DNA from: CAVVXN01 sp963772585
Lineage (GTDB): Bacteria; Planctomycetota; PLA2; JAEUHO01
NCBI GenBank assembly: GCA_963772585.1
Contig: CAVYXV010000002.1
Location: 124,001-188,000, forward strand
Length of the DNA stretch: 64,000 bases
Direction: 5' to 3'
Shown here: in pieces, positions 16,221 to 26,375 of the stretch
Layout of the letters: every line of letters begins with the position of its first letter
Position numbering within the stretch: position 1 is the stretch's first letter
The notes under the pieces: model-generated
What the model was told of the DNA's origin: nothing
The model's input: only the letters and a program-made list of their open reading frames with translations
Databases searched by the model: none
Translations under genes and position numbers: made by a program

Positions 16221-18401
16221 CTACTTGATCGCGACCGGCGTCACGGTGACCGTGGTCTTGCCCCGCGACTCTGCGTAGCCCGTCTTCCTCGCAACGGCGC
16301 GGATCTCGATCGGCGTCGGCCTGCTGTACCGGTACGCCGCATCCGTCTGCCACACGGCCTGCAGCATGCCCTTCGCGTCCGTCGTCCCGGTGACTTGCGC
16401 CCCCGTGCCCCCGGCGAGTCGGCCGCCGTCGGCCACCAGATCCACGGTGGCTGCGGGGACGGGTTGCCCTGCGGCGTCCAGCACCCGGACGGCGAGCCGG
16501 ACCGCAGAGCCCGCGGGGACCGCACTTTGCTGCGCCACGATCGCGACGGCCATCTGCCGCGCTCCAGGGGCCGCTTGGTTCGCCGTCACGTGGACGGTGA
16601 CTTGCGCGCGTCCCTCGACGTATCCAGGCTTGAACGCCACGACGTCCGCGACGAAGTCCATGTCCTTGAGGATCGCTCTCGGATCCCCGGTGCGCCAGAA
16701 AGCCCGAAACCTTCCGTCGCGTGCCGTCTTGCCGACGGCCTGCGTGCCCGGGAAGTCCTTGAATGCACCGCCCCCCATCGACAGCCGTACTCCTGCGTCG
16801 GCAACGGGGCGCCCGTCCGGCGTCCGAACCAGGACCAGGAATGCGGTGTTCCCCCCGGCCCCTATCGTCGTGGGGGCCGCCATCGCCTGGACCTGGAGCG
16901 CGTTCCTCGCGGGTGCCGGCGTGGTCGCCGGCTGCGCCAGGACCGTCAACGAGATCTCCGCGTGCCCGTCCTCCAGCCCGCGCTGGCTCGCCGTGATGGC
17001 GATCGCATACTCCAGGTCCTCCGGATACTGGGACGCGGCCTCCGTCCTCCACGTCGCACGGAAGATCCCGTCCGCACCCGTCCGCCCCGTGATCCGGGGT
17101 CGATTGGTGTCCACGAACGTTCCCCCTCCCGCCGAGAGGGTCACGACCGCGGCGGGGACGGGGTTGCGTTGGCTCGTACGGACGCGCACGGCGATCGTCG
17201 CGGTGCCGCCGGCGGAAACCGTGGCGGGCTCGGCCGCGGCGTCGAGCACCAGGGTCCGAGCCGACGCGGCCGGGGGCGTGGGGCCCGCCTCGACGTGGAC
17301 CTGGAGGTGGGCGTCCGAAGTCTGGTAGCCCGGATACCCGACACGCACGGCGATCACGTGGTCGGCCGTCTCCTGGGCCCCCGCACGCCCCTCGGCCCGC
17401 CACTCGACCTGGTACTGCCCCGCGCGGTCGATGACGCCGGTGGCGTGGCCCCCGGGTTGCCCGTCGAGACGCCCGGTCGGGCTCGAGACCTCGACCGTGG
17501 CTCCGGCGAGGGGTGCGCCCTGGGCACTGTCGGCCCGCGCGAGAACCGTGATCACCGCCGCGCCCCCGGCGGCGATCGAGGCAGGCTCCGCGCGCGCCAC
17601 GACGGACATCGGACGCAGACGCGCCGGCGCCGGGCGTGCGGAACCCGTGTGCCCGGTGACCGCGACCTCCAACCGGGCGCGACCGTCTGCGATGCCGTCG
17701 CGCTCCACGGTCAGGGTGAACACGTGGATCCTGTCCTGGCGATACTGCTCGGCGGGCGCGGCGGACCACTGGACGCGCAAGAAGCCCGCCCGGTCGGTCC
17801 GCGCGACGAGCGTGGGGAGTCCGGATTCTTCGAACCGTCCGCCGTCGGCCGCGAGGCGGACCTGGGCGCCAGCGACGGGTGCTCCGTTGGGAGCGCCCGA
17901 CCGGACGGCCGCCGCGATGACGGTGGTGCCCCCCGCCGCCACGAACGGCGGCGTGGCCCGCGCCGTCACGAAGAGGTGGGGGATCGACGGGGCCGGTACC
18001 GGGGCTGCCGCTGCGGGCACGACACGCACCAGGATCCGGCCGGTGACCGGCGGCGAGCCCTCCTTCGTCGCGGTGTAGTCCACGACGTGGAAGCGCGCCT
18101 CGGGGTACTCTTCGACCGGCCCCGTCCGCCACACGGCGCGGAAGAGGCCTTGCTCATCGGTGACCCCCCTGGCATCCCGCGCTGCGAGTCCGAAGGCCCC
18201 CCCGTCGGCGGTCAGCTGGACCGAGACCCCCGCGACGGGCAGACCGTCCGCGACGGCGGTGGCCGTGAGGATCGTGCCCTCCCCGGCCGTCACGACACGC
18301 GGCGCCGCCTGGACATCGAGCTCGAAAGGCTCGCCCTCCGTCCACCCGAGGGGCAGGAAGGCCAGCGCCATCACGGCAACTGCAAGTGCTCGGCAGGTCA
18401 T
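16221..18401 (-). CDS. secreted protein with six Ig-like (Big/invasin-type) repeats
   Basis: This is a 726-residue protein. The ATG at 18401 is chosen because GGAGAGGACC precedes it and a signal peptide follows (residues 1-21). Most of the mature protein is six repeats of about 115 residues. Each repeat contains 'A-x-P-x-x-V-x-AGG-x-x', 'P-V-A-G-A-x-V-x-L-x-A-x-GG' and 'G-x-TD-x-x-G-x-F-R-A-x-W-R-T', typical of bacterial Ig-like group 1/invasin and transthyretin-like folds. No enzymatic domain is present. The gene starts 17 bp after the stop of the metalloprotease gene, so the two form one transcription unit and may act together at the cell surface. Confidence 0.8.
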   Translation of the reverse strand: MTCRALAVAVMALAFLPLGWTEGEPFELDVQAAPRVVTAGEGTILTATAVADGLPVAGVSVQLTADGGAFGLAARDARGVTDEQGLFRAVWRTGPVEEYPEARFHVVDYTATKEGSPPVTGRILVRVVPAAAAPVPAPSIPHLFVTARATPPFVAAGGTTVIAAAVRSGAPNGAPVAGAQVRLAADGGRFEESGLPTLVARTDRAGFLRVQWSAAPAEQYRQDRIHVFTLTVERDGIADGRARLEVAVTGHTGSARPAPARLRPMSVVARAEPASIAAGGAAVITVLARADSAQGAPLAGATVEVSSPTGRLDGQPGGHATGVIDRAGQYQVEWRAEGRAGAQETADHVIAVRVGYPGYQTSDAHLQVHVEAGPTPPAASARTLVLDAAAEPATVSAGGTATIAVRVRTSQRNPVPAAVVTLSAGGGTFVDTNRPRITGRTGADGIFRATWRTEAASQYPEDLEYAIAITASQRGLEDGHAEISLTVLAQPATTPAPARNALQVQAMAAPTTIGAGGNTAFLVLVRTPDGRPVADAGVRLSMGGGAFKDFPGTQAVGKTARDGRFRAFWRTGDPRAILKDMDFVADVVAFKPGYVEGRAQVTVHVTANQAAPGARQMAVAIVAQQSAVPAGSAVRLAVRVLDAAGQPVPAATVDLVADGGRLAGGTGAQVTGTTDAKGMLQAVWQTDAAYRYSRPTPIEIRAVARKTGYAESRGKTTVTVTPVAIK

Positions 18402-18418
18402 CTCGGTCCTCTCCTGGG

Positions 18419-21319
18419 TCAGCGTCCCATGGTCTCTAGCGCGGCCTGTTGTCGTTCCAGCGCCGCACGGAGATCCGTATCCGTCTCGATCCTCTCCAAT
18501 GCCTGGTCCAGCGCGGTCACCGTCCGTTCGGTCTGGGCCTTGACTTCGGTGTCCGACAGGTCGAGCGACGCGAATGTCGTCTGGAGGCGCTGGCGGAGGT
18601 CCGCCACGCGGGCCGGCGTCGCACGCTGCGCGCGGGTCCTCGACTGAAGATCGGCGAGGCAGGCGTGGAGCATCGACTTCTGCGCCATCGGCAGGGGTGC
18701 CGCCAGCGCTCGTCCGTGCGCCCTGTCGCCCAGCCACCGGGCGTAGGCGCCGTGGGCCGCGGCGGCAGCCGGTTCGAGGTCGCGCACGGTGCGCGCCACG
18801 GCGGCCCTTCGCCGTGGGAAGACCCGCGCGGCTTCGACGCTCGCGGGCAGGGCTCCGCGCGTCTGCGCCAGCCGAAAAAGGGCCCGATCCAGCCTCTCGC
18901 GCCGGCGAACCAGATCGCCGTATGCCCGCAGCTCCTCACGCGCCTCGCGCACGAGGTCGCCGAGGTCCTGGCTCCGCCGGACGACTGCGCCCAGGAGAGG
19001 CCCGTCGCTCGGCGGCGCGGCGTGCGGGGGTACGGGACGGGGAGCACCTCCTGGTTCGAGGGCCGAGAAGAACACGACGTCGTCGAACGCGAAGCCCGTC
19101 CCCACCAGCGCGCCGAACGCCACCTTCCCCGCAGGCAGCGGCGCGGCATCCACGGCGCGCAGCACCTCGCGGCCGTCGATCGAGACGCGGATCGCGCCCC
19201 CCCGCCGCACGATCTGGATGTCGCACCACACACCCTTCGCGAGCGCCAGGGGCGCCGACGCGAGCTCCGCCTGGGTGCCCTGGGCCTCGCGCACGAGGGC
19301 GATCCGGTCGGCGAAGACGAGCAGGTGGTAGGCCGCGGGCAGACGCGTGGCGTCCGCGAGCGACGTCAGCACGTCGGCCACGCCTCCCCCCTGCCGATAG
19401 GCCATGCGTACGCCGACCACTTCCCGGTCTGCGGCGTCCCACACGGCGATCCCGAAACCATCTGCGAGCAGGACCCGGTCGGTCCTCGGCGCGCCGCGAC
19501 TGAGGCGCGTCGCACCGCGCAGCGTCCAGTGGCGGTCGAGCGACGCCTCGAAGTCCTCGCGGTCCAGCGCCTCCCAGACGTCCGCCTCGCCGAGGGGTCG
19601 GGTGGCGGGGTTCTCGAGCCCGGGGGCATCGACCCGCCCGACGATCCCCGGGGGGAGCGTCGCGTGGGGCCCCGCGAGGGGCTCGTTCCGGATCGCGGCC
19701 GTCACGACGCCGTCGTCGGCCAGAGGCACCGTGAAACGGTAGACCCGCGGCAGGATGTCATCGTTCACCTCGAGCCAGAGCACGTCACCTGGGTGAAAGC
19801 CAGGCCGAAGGGTCGCCTTCGCCGTCACCGGTCGCCGGGCCCCCTGCCAACCGCTCGCGAGCTCGAGATTCGTCAGTCCCGGCAGGGCTTGGACGGTGCC
19901 GTCGGAGAGCTCGTGGTAGAGGGTGAGGCGGACGAAGGGGCGGTCCTCGGAGTCGTCTTCCTCCACCATCACCTCCAAGGTGACGGTATTCGCCCACCGA
20001 CGGATCGTGCCATTCCCGGCGAGCACGGCGGGGAACTCCTTCGGGAAGGGCAGTGCGACGTCGCGATTGTGCGCGATCGCCTTGATCTCGTGCGGGGCGG
20101 GGAAGGTCGCGGCGTAGCAGGCGAGAAACTGTGCCAGCGTCTCGACCGAGCCCGTCGCGGACTGCACCCCCGCGAGCAGGGGGGTCGAGGCCGCCTGTCG
20201 GACCTTCTCGGCGTCCGGGTCCGCGAGTCCATCGTGAAACCGCTGCGCCGCCACGACACCGGGCGGCAGGTTGTAGAGCCCATCGGCGCTCTGCCGGGCC
20301 GGGTGACGGAGCACCTCGTACCCCTGCGGGTCGTGGAGATCCCAGAGGAGGCCGGTAACCTCCGCCTCCATCGCGTAGTGGTCCCCGACGAGCACGGGCA
20401 GCGCGCCGGGGGTCCCGAGGCTCGGCTCCCACCGGTGCGTCGGATTGCCGATCGTCACGAGCGCGAGGAAGTCGGCGAAGCCCTCCGTCCACGCGATGAA
20501 GCGATTGGACTCCATTTCGGCGGAGTGGGACGAGGGCCAGTTGAGGCCCACCGGAGCGATCGTGGTGATCTCGTCGTGGACCGCGTGGCTGTACTCGTGG
20601 CGCACGGTGTAGCGGAAGCCAGGGAAGGCCACGTACGGGGCGCCGCCCCTCGGGAGAGGGGGCCACGCCCCGAACCCACTCCAGTCGGCGGTCACGAGGT
20701 TGATGTTGTTCGTGACGTGGTTGTAGTACGAGGTCACACCGGCGGCGGGAACGATCACGTCCTTGTCGCCGACCGCGTCGTCGGGCCAAGAGAGGCTCTT
20801 CAGGCGGAGGTAGTAGGCGTACATCTCCTGGTGGACGAGGAAGGCCTTCGCGGCATCGACCGTCTCGAACTCGTAGGGGCTGTCCACGTTGAGATCGTGG
20901 AGCGGACCAGGGGTGCCCGCGGGCTTCCCGAAGTTGAGATTGATTTTCAATACAGAGTCGGGCGGAACGTCGTCGTAGGACCTCGAGTTCACGTAGTACG
21001 GCCAGAAGTCGAACATCGAGTAGTAGACGTGGGAGCGGCCGGCGGTCTCGGCGTAGACCTCGAGGTCCACGCCGTCGTGGGTTCCCCACCACGGATTGGG
21101 CAGATCGATGCGGTAGTGGCCCAGATCGTCGGTTTCGACCTCGGGATCGTCGAGGGCCCAGTCCCGCTCGACCTCCACGGTGACGTGCTGCGCGGGCCTG
21201 TATCGGCCCTCCAGTTCGTCCCAATACTGGATCGTTCCTTCGACGGTGACGCCGGCGCGCGCGGCGGAAGCGGCCGCGGCGAGGCACAGGAGGATCACGA
21301 CGTAACGGGCGATGCGCAT
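18419..21319 (-). CDS. secreted HExxH zinc metalloprotease with LamG-like and coiled-coil regions
   Basis: This is a 966-residue protein. The ATG at 21319 gives a signal peptide (residues 1-22). An N-terminal beta module (about 24-100) resembles a regulatory-like domain. The catalytic motif is VRHEYSHAVHDE (H241, E242, H245), and AWTEGFADF supplies a plausible third ligand E279, making a gluzincin-type site. A later segment (about 640-790) matches the LamG/DUF1080-like sandwich, with 'HLLVFADRIALVRE', 'GVWCDIQIVRRGG-IRVSIDG' and 'GKVAFGALVGTGFAFDDV'. The last 170 residues are Arg/Ala/Glu-rich and helical. It is the first gene of a two-gene unit with the Ig-repeat protein. It is divergent from another LamG-like surface protein, which shares the same sandwich. 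Confidence 0.8.
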   Translation of the reverse strand: MRIARYVVILLCLAAAASAARAGVTVEGTIQYWDELEGRYRPAQHVTVEVERDWALDDPEVETDDLGHYRIDLPNPWWGTHDGVDLEVYAETAGRSHVYYSMFDFWPYYVNSRSYDDVPPDSVLKINLNFGKPAGTPGPLHDLNVDSPYEFETVDAAKAFLVHQEMYAYYLRLKSLSWPDDAVGDKDVIVPAAGVTSYYNHVTNNINLVTADWSGFGAWPPLPRGGAPYVAFPGFRYTVRHEYSHAVHDEITTIAPVGLNWPSSHSAEMESNRFIAWTEGFADFLALVTIGNPTHRWEPSLGTPGALPVLVGDHYAMEAEVTGLLWDLHDPQGYEVLRHPARQSADGLYNLPPGVVAAQRFHDGLADPDAEKVRQAASTPLLAGVQSATGSVETLAQFLACYAATFPAPHEIKAIAHNRDVALPFPKEFPAVLAGNGTIRRWANTVTLEVMVEEDDSEDRPFVRLTLYHELSDGTVQALPGLTNLELASGWQGARRPVTAKATLRPGFHPGDVLWLEVNDDILPRVYRFTVPLADDGVVTAAIRNEPLAGPHATLPPGIVGRVDAPGLENPATRPLGEADVWEALDREDFEASLDRHWTLRGATRLSRGAPRTDRVLLADGFGIAVWDAADREVVGVRMAYRQGGGVADVLTSLADATRLPAAYHLLVFADRIALVREAQGTQAELASAPLALAKGVWCDIQIVRRGGAIRVSIDGREVLRAVDAAPLPAGKVAFGALVGTGFAFDDVVFFSALEPGGAPRPVPPHAAPPSDGPLLGAVVRRSQDLGDLVREAREELRAYGDLVRRRERLDRALFRLAQTRGALPASVEAARVFPRRRAAVARTVRDLEPAAAAAHGAYARWLGDRAHGRALAAPLPMAQKSMLHACLADLQSRTRAQRATPARVADLRQRLQTTFASLDLSDTEVKAQTERTVTALDQALERIETDTDLRAALERQQAALETMGR

Positions 21320-21553
21320 GGCCCCTCTCCCTCCGAGACTCCCCGGCGGCCACGCCAGAGCCAGACGCGCGCGCGGCGACCGTACGGTGCCAGAATCCCT
21401 AGGGAAGGGCAATGACAGGTTCGCGCGGAGGATGCCCCTATTTCTTCGCGTCGGGTTGTTGCTCTCGTGCTGTCCTGCTAGAAGTCAACCTCGGTGGCTG
21501 TCCCTCGAGGGTCGTCGCGTCCCGCCGAGGCAGAGCTGGGAAGGGACGTGAAG

Positions 21554-24500
21554 ATGTCGTGCCCGTGGCTCGGATTTCTTCGGCGGAGGTTCTTCGTCTT
21601 CGCCCTGCTTCTTGGAACGCTCTGCCTCTTGGCGCGAGCGGGCGACGAGCCCGAAGCGTCCATGTGGCTGCGCTTCGAGGGAGACGCACGGGCCGCGGCC
21701 GGCCGCGACGGGCCGACGCTGCACACGGAGGGCTTCGGCATCGCCGAGCTGCGCACGCAGGCCTCGGAACACGTGCAGCTCTCGTTCCGCTACCAGCGCC
21801 GCGCGTCGGGCGTGGGCGTCGTGTTGTTTTCGCTGTCTGCGAACGCGGCCGCTCGGCGTGGCTACCAGGTGGAGCTCCGTGACGACGCGGTCGTGATCGC
21901 TCGGGAGGAGGACGGCCGCGTCGTGCAGCTGGCCTCGGGCGCTCTTGTCGCAGCGGCAGGGGCGTGGCACGAGGTCGCCGTCACGCGGGCGGGCGGCAGG
22001 CTGAGCGTCGCGGTGGGCGGAGCCGAGATCGTCGGCGTCGAGGACCCGAGGCCGCTGCCTCCCGGTCGCGTCGCCCTGGGCTCCTGGATCGGGGGCGCTT
22101 TCGACTTCCGGGATGTGCGGCTGGAGAGCAAGGCCTCCTCGGCCGCCGGGCGGGAGGGCGATCGCTTCCGGCTGGGCACCGGAGACGCGTCCGTGCGTGG
22201 CGAGTGGCAGCTCCTCTCGGGGGCGCGCCTGGAGGGTGCGCGGGCCGAGGCGCTCCACGTGCCGGCCGGAGGACGCGCCGCCTGGGAGGCCCAGGCGAGC
22301 CCTTCGAGTTCCCTGGCCTGTCGCTTCCGAGGCAACGCGGTGGTCCGTGTAGGCCGTGTCGGGGGGCGTAGCGGTGCCGGCGACGTCTGGCTGGGCGTTG
22401 GCCCGGAGGGGGTCCGGCTCGTGCTCGTGGAGGGGGGGACGAGCAGGTGCTGAAGACCGCCGCTGCCCCGGCGGGACTCGAGGCGTGGCACGACCTGGCG
22501 GTTCATGCCGACCGCGGGTGGCTCCGGGTCGATCTAGACCGCGTGCCCGTGATCGAGACGGAGGTGGGCGGTCTGGTCGCCGCCGAGACGACGGACTTCC
22601 GTGCCGGATCCTCCGACGCGGTCTACGCGGACGTCCGGCTCGTACCGTGGCAGCGGGCCCGGGTCGACCAGATCCGGGGTGCGCTCCAGGTGAAGAAGGC
22701 GCCGGCCCTGAAGCCCGAGCATCCTCCCTTCGCCGTCACGCCTTCGCCCGTGGCGCCGCGTGTCGTGCCCCTGCGGTCCGTGCACTACGACCACCCCGGG
22801 AAGTGGGCCAAGGACGCAGCGCGGATCGACCCGGGATCCATCCCTCCGAACTACGTGCACACCTGGGTCCTGGACGTGGCCGGCATCGCGGCCCTGGACT
22901 TCCACCCCTATGCCGGGAACACGTTTCAGTTGGACGCGGCCGACCGGCTCTCCTTCTTCGATCTGGACGGCCTGCAGCAGGACCCGCCGCAGCCGCTGGT
23001 CGTCATCACGCCGGCTTCGAAGTCCAACGAGCTGCGGATCGACCTCTCGAAGGCAAGGACCCTTCCGCTCCACGGCAAGACCTACTGCCGGGTGTTCCTG
23101 CAGCTCGAGACCTCACCGGCCGTGAAGCCCCGCCGCCTGCGCCTCGAGGCGCTGCTCAACGAGACGGCCAACGACGGAGACGAGGAGATCCTCCTCCTCG
23201 GAGACGACCTCGATCCCACGGCGCCGTACATCTACCCCGCCGTGGATTCGCAGGGCACCCCGACCCCGGGAATCTCGTCTCCCTTCCACAACGACACGGA
23301 GACGGGGTTCCACGCGTATCCGCCCACCTTGGAGGAGGATGGGTGGTTCCTTCTCGGGCGAAACCTCACCGATCGCTCCAAGCTCTTCTACTCGCTGGTC
23401 TACTACAACGAGGCGCGCGGGCTCCTACGCATCTTCCTCTACAATCTCGAACTGCCGACCAACGTGACGGGCTTCACCCTCACCGCGTCGCTGGTGGGCT
23501 TGGCTCCGAAGCCGACGACGCCGGGAGGCCCCAGCTATCTCACGGGGCAGGAGCTCGAAGGGGCCTTCTTTCCCCTGCACCCCAACCCGAACAAGTGGTC
23601 GTCAGCCAGAGTTCCCCTTCCCACGTGGTTTCACGGCAGTTGGACATGCGTCGAGATCCCGATCGCCTATCCCATGGGATCGAACCTCCCCATCGACCTC
23701 GCGCTGGCCAGTCCGCGTGCGCCCGGTCTCTACCGAGCGCTCTACGAGGAACCGCTCGCCAGGGGACAGCGCGTCGTGGCTCTCAGGCTCCAGGTGGACA
23801 GCTACGACATGGGCAAGCTGGAGGGCGAGTGGCACGGGAAGGCCATCGGCGAAGCGATCCAGACGCTGGGGAAGAGCCCCAACGGCAACGGGTTCATCAG
23901 TACGGATCTCCTGAAGGGCGCGGCGAAGGCGGGGGGGGACATCTTCAAGGGTGGGAAGAAGATCTACGAGGGCATCAAGACGCTGGAGAAGGACACGAAG
24001 AAGAACGCGGGCAACGGGGACGATCTCGCAAAGAAGCTGAGCGGCCTCGTGTCCCTGGGCTCGAGCGTTTTCTCGGGGGCCTTCGGCGTCGCGAGCGCCG
24101 CCTACTCGTTCATCGACGGACTCTTCGCCACGCCTAGACCCCTGACCCTGTCCATCGAGCTGGAGCTCAGCGGCAAGCTCGAGGGCACCATCCTCACGGA
24201 GCACACGCCGGGGCCCTTCTGGATGTGCTACCTGCCGGGGCGCTTCCCGGTCGAGGAAGCCTATCCGCGGGGTCTCCAGGTCGAAGCGGACGTCTTGAGC
24301 AACGCGGTCCCGACCTACGACCGCCCCATCGGTCTGTTCGGATATGCCTACAACCCGGCCGAGTTGCCCTTCCGCATGCTCCGATGGGAAGCGGGCCAGA
24401 CCGCGGGGGCTCCGGCGTTCGTCTTCCCGGCCAAGCCGACCCCCGATCTGCAGGCAGGCCCCCTTTCATCCCAGCAAGCCTCGCCCCTCGTGGAGCGCTT

Positions 24501-25209
24501 CCTCCCCGTGATCTACAACGAGTACTCGGAGATCGTGCTCGCGACGCCCGTGATCTTGGGGGTCGAGAGCGAAGAGGCGAGCCTGGAGGGCGAGACCGCG
24601 CAAACCGGGTCCGCGCCCGCGGAATGGAAGAAGCGCTACCGCTGGCTTTCCGACCACGCGTGGAAGGCACACGTGGTCCCGGAGCCCAACGATGCGTCCT
24701 TTCCGTCCGCCGTCCAGGAGCTCATCGGCCCCGGTTTCTGCGAGATGAGCATCGTCGCCTACCTGGGCGGGCTCGAAACGGTGTACCCCCCTCTCGTCTC
24801 GACGGTCTTCGCGAATGTCCTGCCCATGCCCGAAGGCATGGTCATGCAGATCGAGCCCAAGGCCGGTATCGCTCCCTACACGTATCGCGACTTCCCGACG
24901 AAGGAGCTCCGGAACTTCAAGGCCATGCAGTGGTACGGCTGCCGGATCGACGCGAACGGCCCGGGGCCCACGGCTCGCCCCTTCGAGCCCGACGACCCCT
25001 TCCCCGTGCAAGACGTCCTGTTCGAGTGGGCGCATGAGTACTTCTACTACGCCCGATCGAGGCAGCGAGCGGACGGCTCCGTCCCCGCGCTGCGGGCCAC
25101 GGCCCACTTCCGGTCACCGGTCACCATGCACGTGGAACGCGTGGCGTCGGGCAGTTCGGTGGTCCCCGAGCTCGTCGTCCACGAGATCCCCAGCGCGATG
25201 CTTCGATAG
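21554..25209 (+). CDS. large secreted LamG-like protein, split by a frameshift at a G7 tract
   Basis: It is read as two frames, 21554-22444 (from MSCPWL, with a signal peptide ending near ARAGDE) and 22447-25209, joined at the homopolymer near 22432-22438. With one more G the junction reads 'LVEGGDEQVLKTAAAPAG' and yields a single 1218-residue protein. Residues 30-200 form one LamG/DUF1080-like sandwich. A second sandwich (about 205-370) is the part interrupted by the shift, which argues that the two frames belong to one gene. The remaining 840 residues are not recognised. They include a Lys/Gly-rich amphipathic segment (GAAKAGGDIFKGGKKIYEGI) and a hydrophobic patch near 'SVFSGAFGVASAAYSFIDG', reminiscent of a membrane-interacting helix pair. 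It is probably a surface protein. Confidence 0.7.
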
Positions 25210-25404
25210 CCCGCATCCTTCAGGGACTCGCGTTGGATTCGCGCGGCCCTGGTACGCCCCTCGCGCCCGGAGCCTCGGTTGCTCGTCGTCGGCGGCCCTA
25301 CGAGGTCGCCTCCGGGCGGATGGCGACTTCCGGCTCCTACGTCGCGCGCTTCGCGCATAATGCGGGCTCGGTGGGATCTCCCGCCGGCCGTCGAGGAGTC
25401 GGGC

Positions 25405-26145
25405 GTGGAGCTGAGACACGAGTTCGAGCGCACCGGGGCCCTGCTCTTCCGGTGGCGCGGGGCGCTTCCCTTCGGCCTGTTCGGTGTCGTACTTCTGGCG
25501 CTGCACGACTACCGGCCGCTGGGAGAGAACGGTCAGTGGGACGCGGCGTGGGAGGGCCTCTGCCTGGGGATCGGCCTCTTCGGCCTCGGCATCCGTGCCG
25601 TGACGGTCGGCCACTGCCCCAAGCACACGTCGGGACGCAACGCCAAGCGCCAGCGAGCGGCCGTCCTGAACGTGACGGGCATGTACTCGATCGTCCGGCA
25701 CCCCCTGTACCTGGGGAACTTCTTCATGGCGCTGGGGGTGACGCTGTTCGCACACAAGTTCTTCTTCACGATCTGCTACGTGCTGGGTTTCTGGCTGTAC
25801 TACGAGCGGATCATGTTCGCGGAGGAGGCTTTCCTCCGCGAGAAGTTCGGCGACGCGTTCCAGTCATGGGCGGCGAAGACCCCGGCCTTCATCCCCCGAC
25901 TGCGCAACTGGACGGCTCCCGACCTCCCGTTCTCCCTGCGAACCGTGCTCCGTCGCGAGTACGCCGGCTTCTTCAATCTGATCGTCATCCTGTTCCTTTT
26001 CGAGTTCATCGGCGACTGGTTCGCCGATGGGAAGGCGGAACTCGATCCCGCTTGGACCGCGCTGCTCATCCTCGCGGTGGTCGTGGGCGTCGTGCTCCGC
26101 ACCCTGAAGAAGCACACGACGATCCTGACCGTCCCCGGCCGCTGA
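25405..26145 (+). CDS. isoprenylcysteine carboxylmethyltransferase-like integral membrane methyltransferase
   Basis: This is a 246-residue protein from the GTG at 25405, which has GAGGAG 6-7 nt upstream. An ATG at 25360 is in frame but overlaps a CATAAT -10-like box. Five or six membrane helices are apparent. The family signature is TGMYSIVRHPLYLGNFFMAL (about 95-114), with YYERIMFAEEAFLREKFGD following it. Both match the ICMT/PEMT superfamily, which binds S-adenosylmethionine at the membrane face. Bacterial members methylate unknown lipidic or thiol substrates. Two further hydrophobic helices close the C-terminus. No partner gene is evident. Confidence 0.75.
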   Translation: MELRHEFERTGALLFRWRGALPFGLFGVVLLALHDYRPLGENGQWDAAWEGLCLGIGLFGLGIRAVTVGHCPKHTSGRNAKRQRAAVLNVTGMYSIVRHPLYLGNFFMALGVTLFAHKFFFTICYVLGFWLYYERIMFAEEAFLREKFGDAFQSWAAKTPAFIPRLRNWTAPDLPFSLRTVLRREYAGFFNLIVILFLFEFIGDWFADGKAELDPAWTALLILAVVVGVVLRTLKKHTTILTVPGR

Positions 26146-26260
26146 CGCCCGGTCTCCGGCTTCGTACGGCGGCGTGCCGCCGGATCGCGGGGAACGGGGA
26201 TCCATGGGGTCGGCGCGACAAGACCGGACGCGGCCGAGTCGTCGCTTCGGGGCCCAAGTG

Positions 26261-26310
26261 TCCACGCGCACGACGCGCTCCTCGCCGGCTCGCGGATCGA
26301 CGCCCCGGGC
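26261..26310 (-). pseudogene. possible remnant of the sigma-fusion gene's 3' end
   Basis: On the minus strand these bases read VDPRAGEERVVRV. The sigma fusion ends VDLGPGEERAVRVRAEDTR, encoded at 3062-3118. Bases 26264-26310 and 3081-3126 match closely over about 45 positions. The block lies upstream of aspartoacylase copy 2, whereas upstream of copy 1 the whole sigma gene is present. It may be a deletion scar from the duplication, or a chance match in GC-rich sequence. Confidence 0.3.
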
Positions 26311-26362
26311 GCCGAGGCCGGGCCCGCCAGGCAGAGACGAAGGGCTCTCGGGGCGGCGCGGG

Positions 26363-26368
26363 TAGACT
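26363..26368 (+). promoter_or_regulatory. putative -10 box (TAGACT) for a leaderless mRNA
   Basis: The block GGTAGACTCC is identical to that before copy 1. TAGACT ends 7 nt before the ATG at 26376 and no Shine-Dalgarno sequence is present. Confidence 0.5.
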
Positions 26369-26375
26369 CCCTCTC

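Noticed and set aside
22432..22447. programmed ribosomal frameshift in the LamG-like gene
   Set aside because: A G7 run is a possible slip site but no stimulatory structure or family precedent is visible, and similar lesions occur in unrelated genes.
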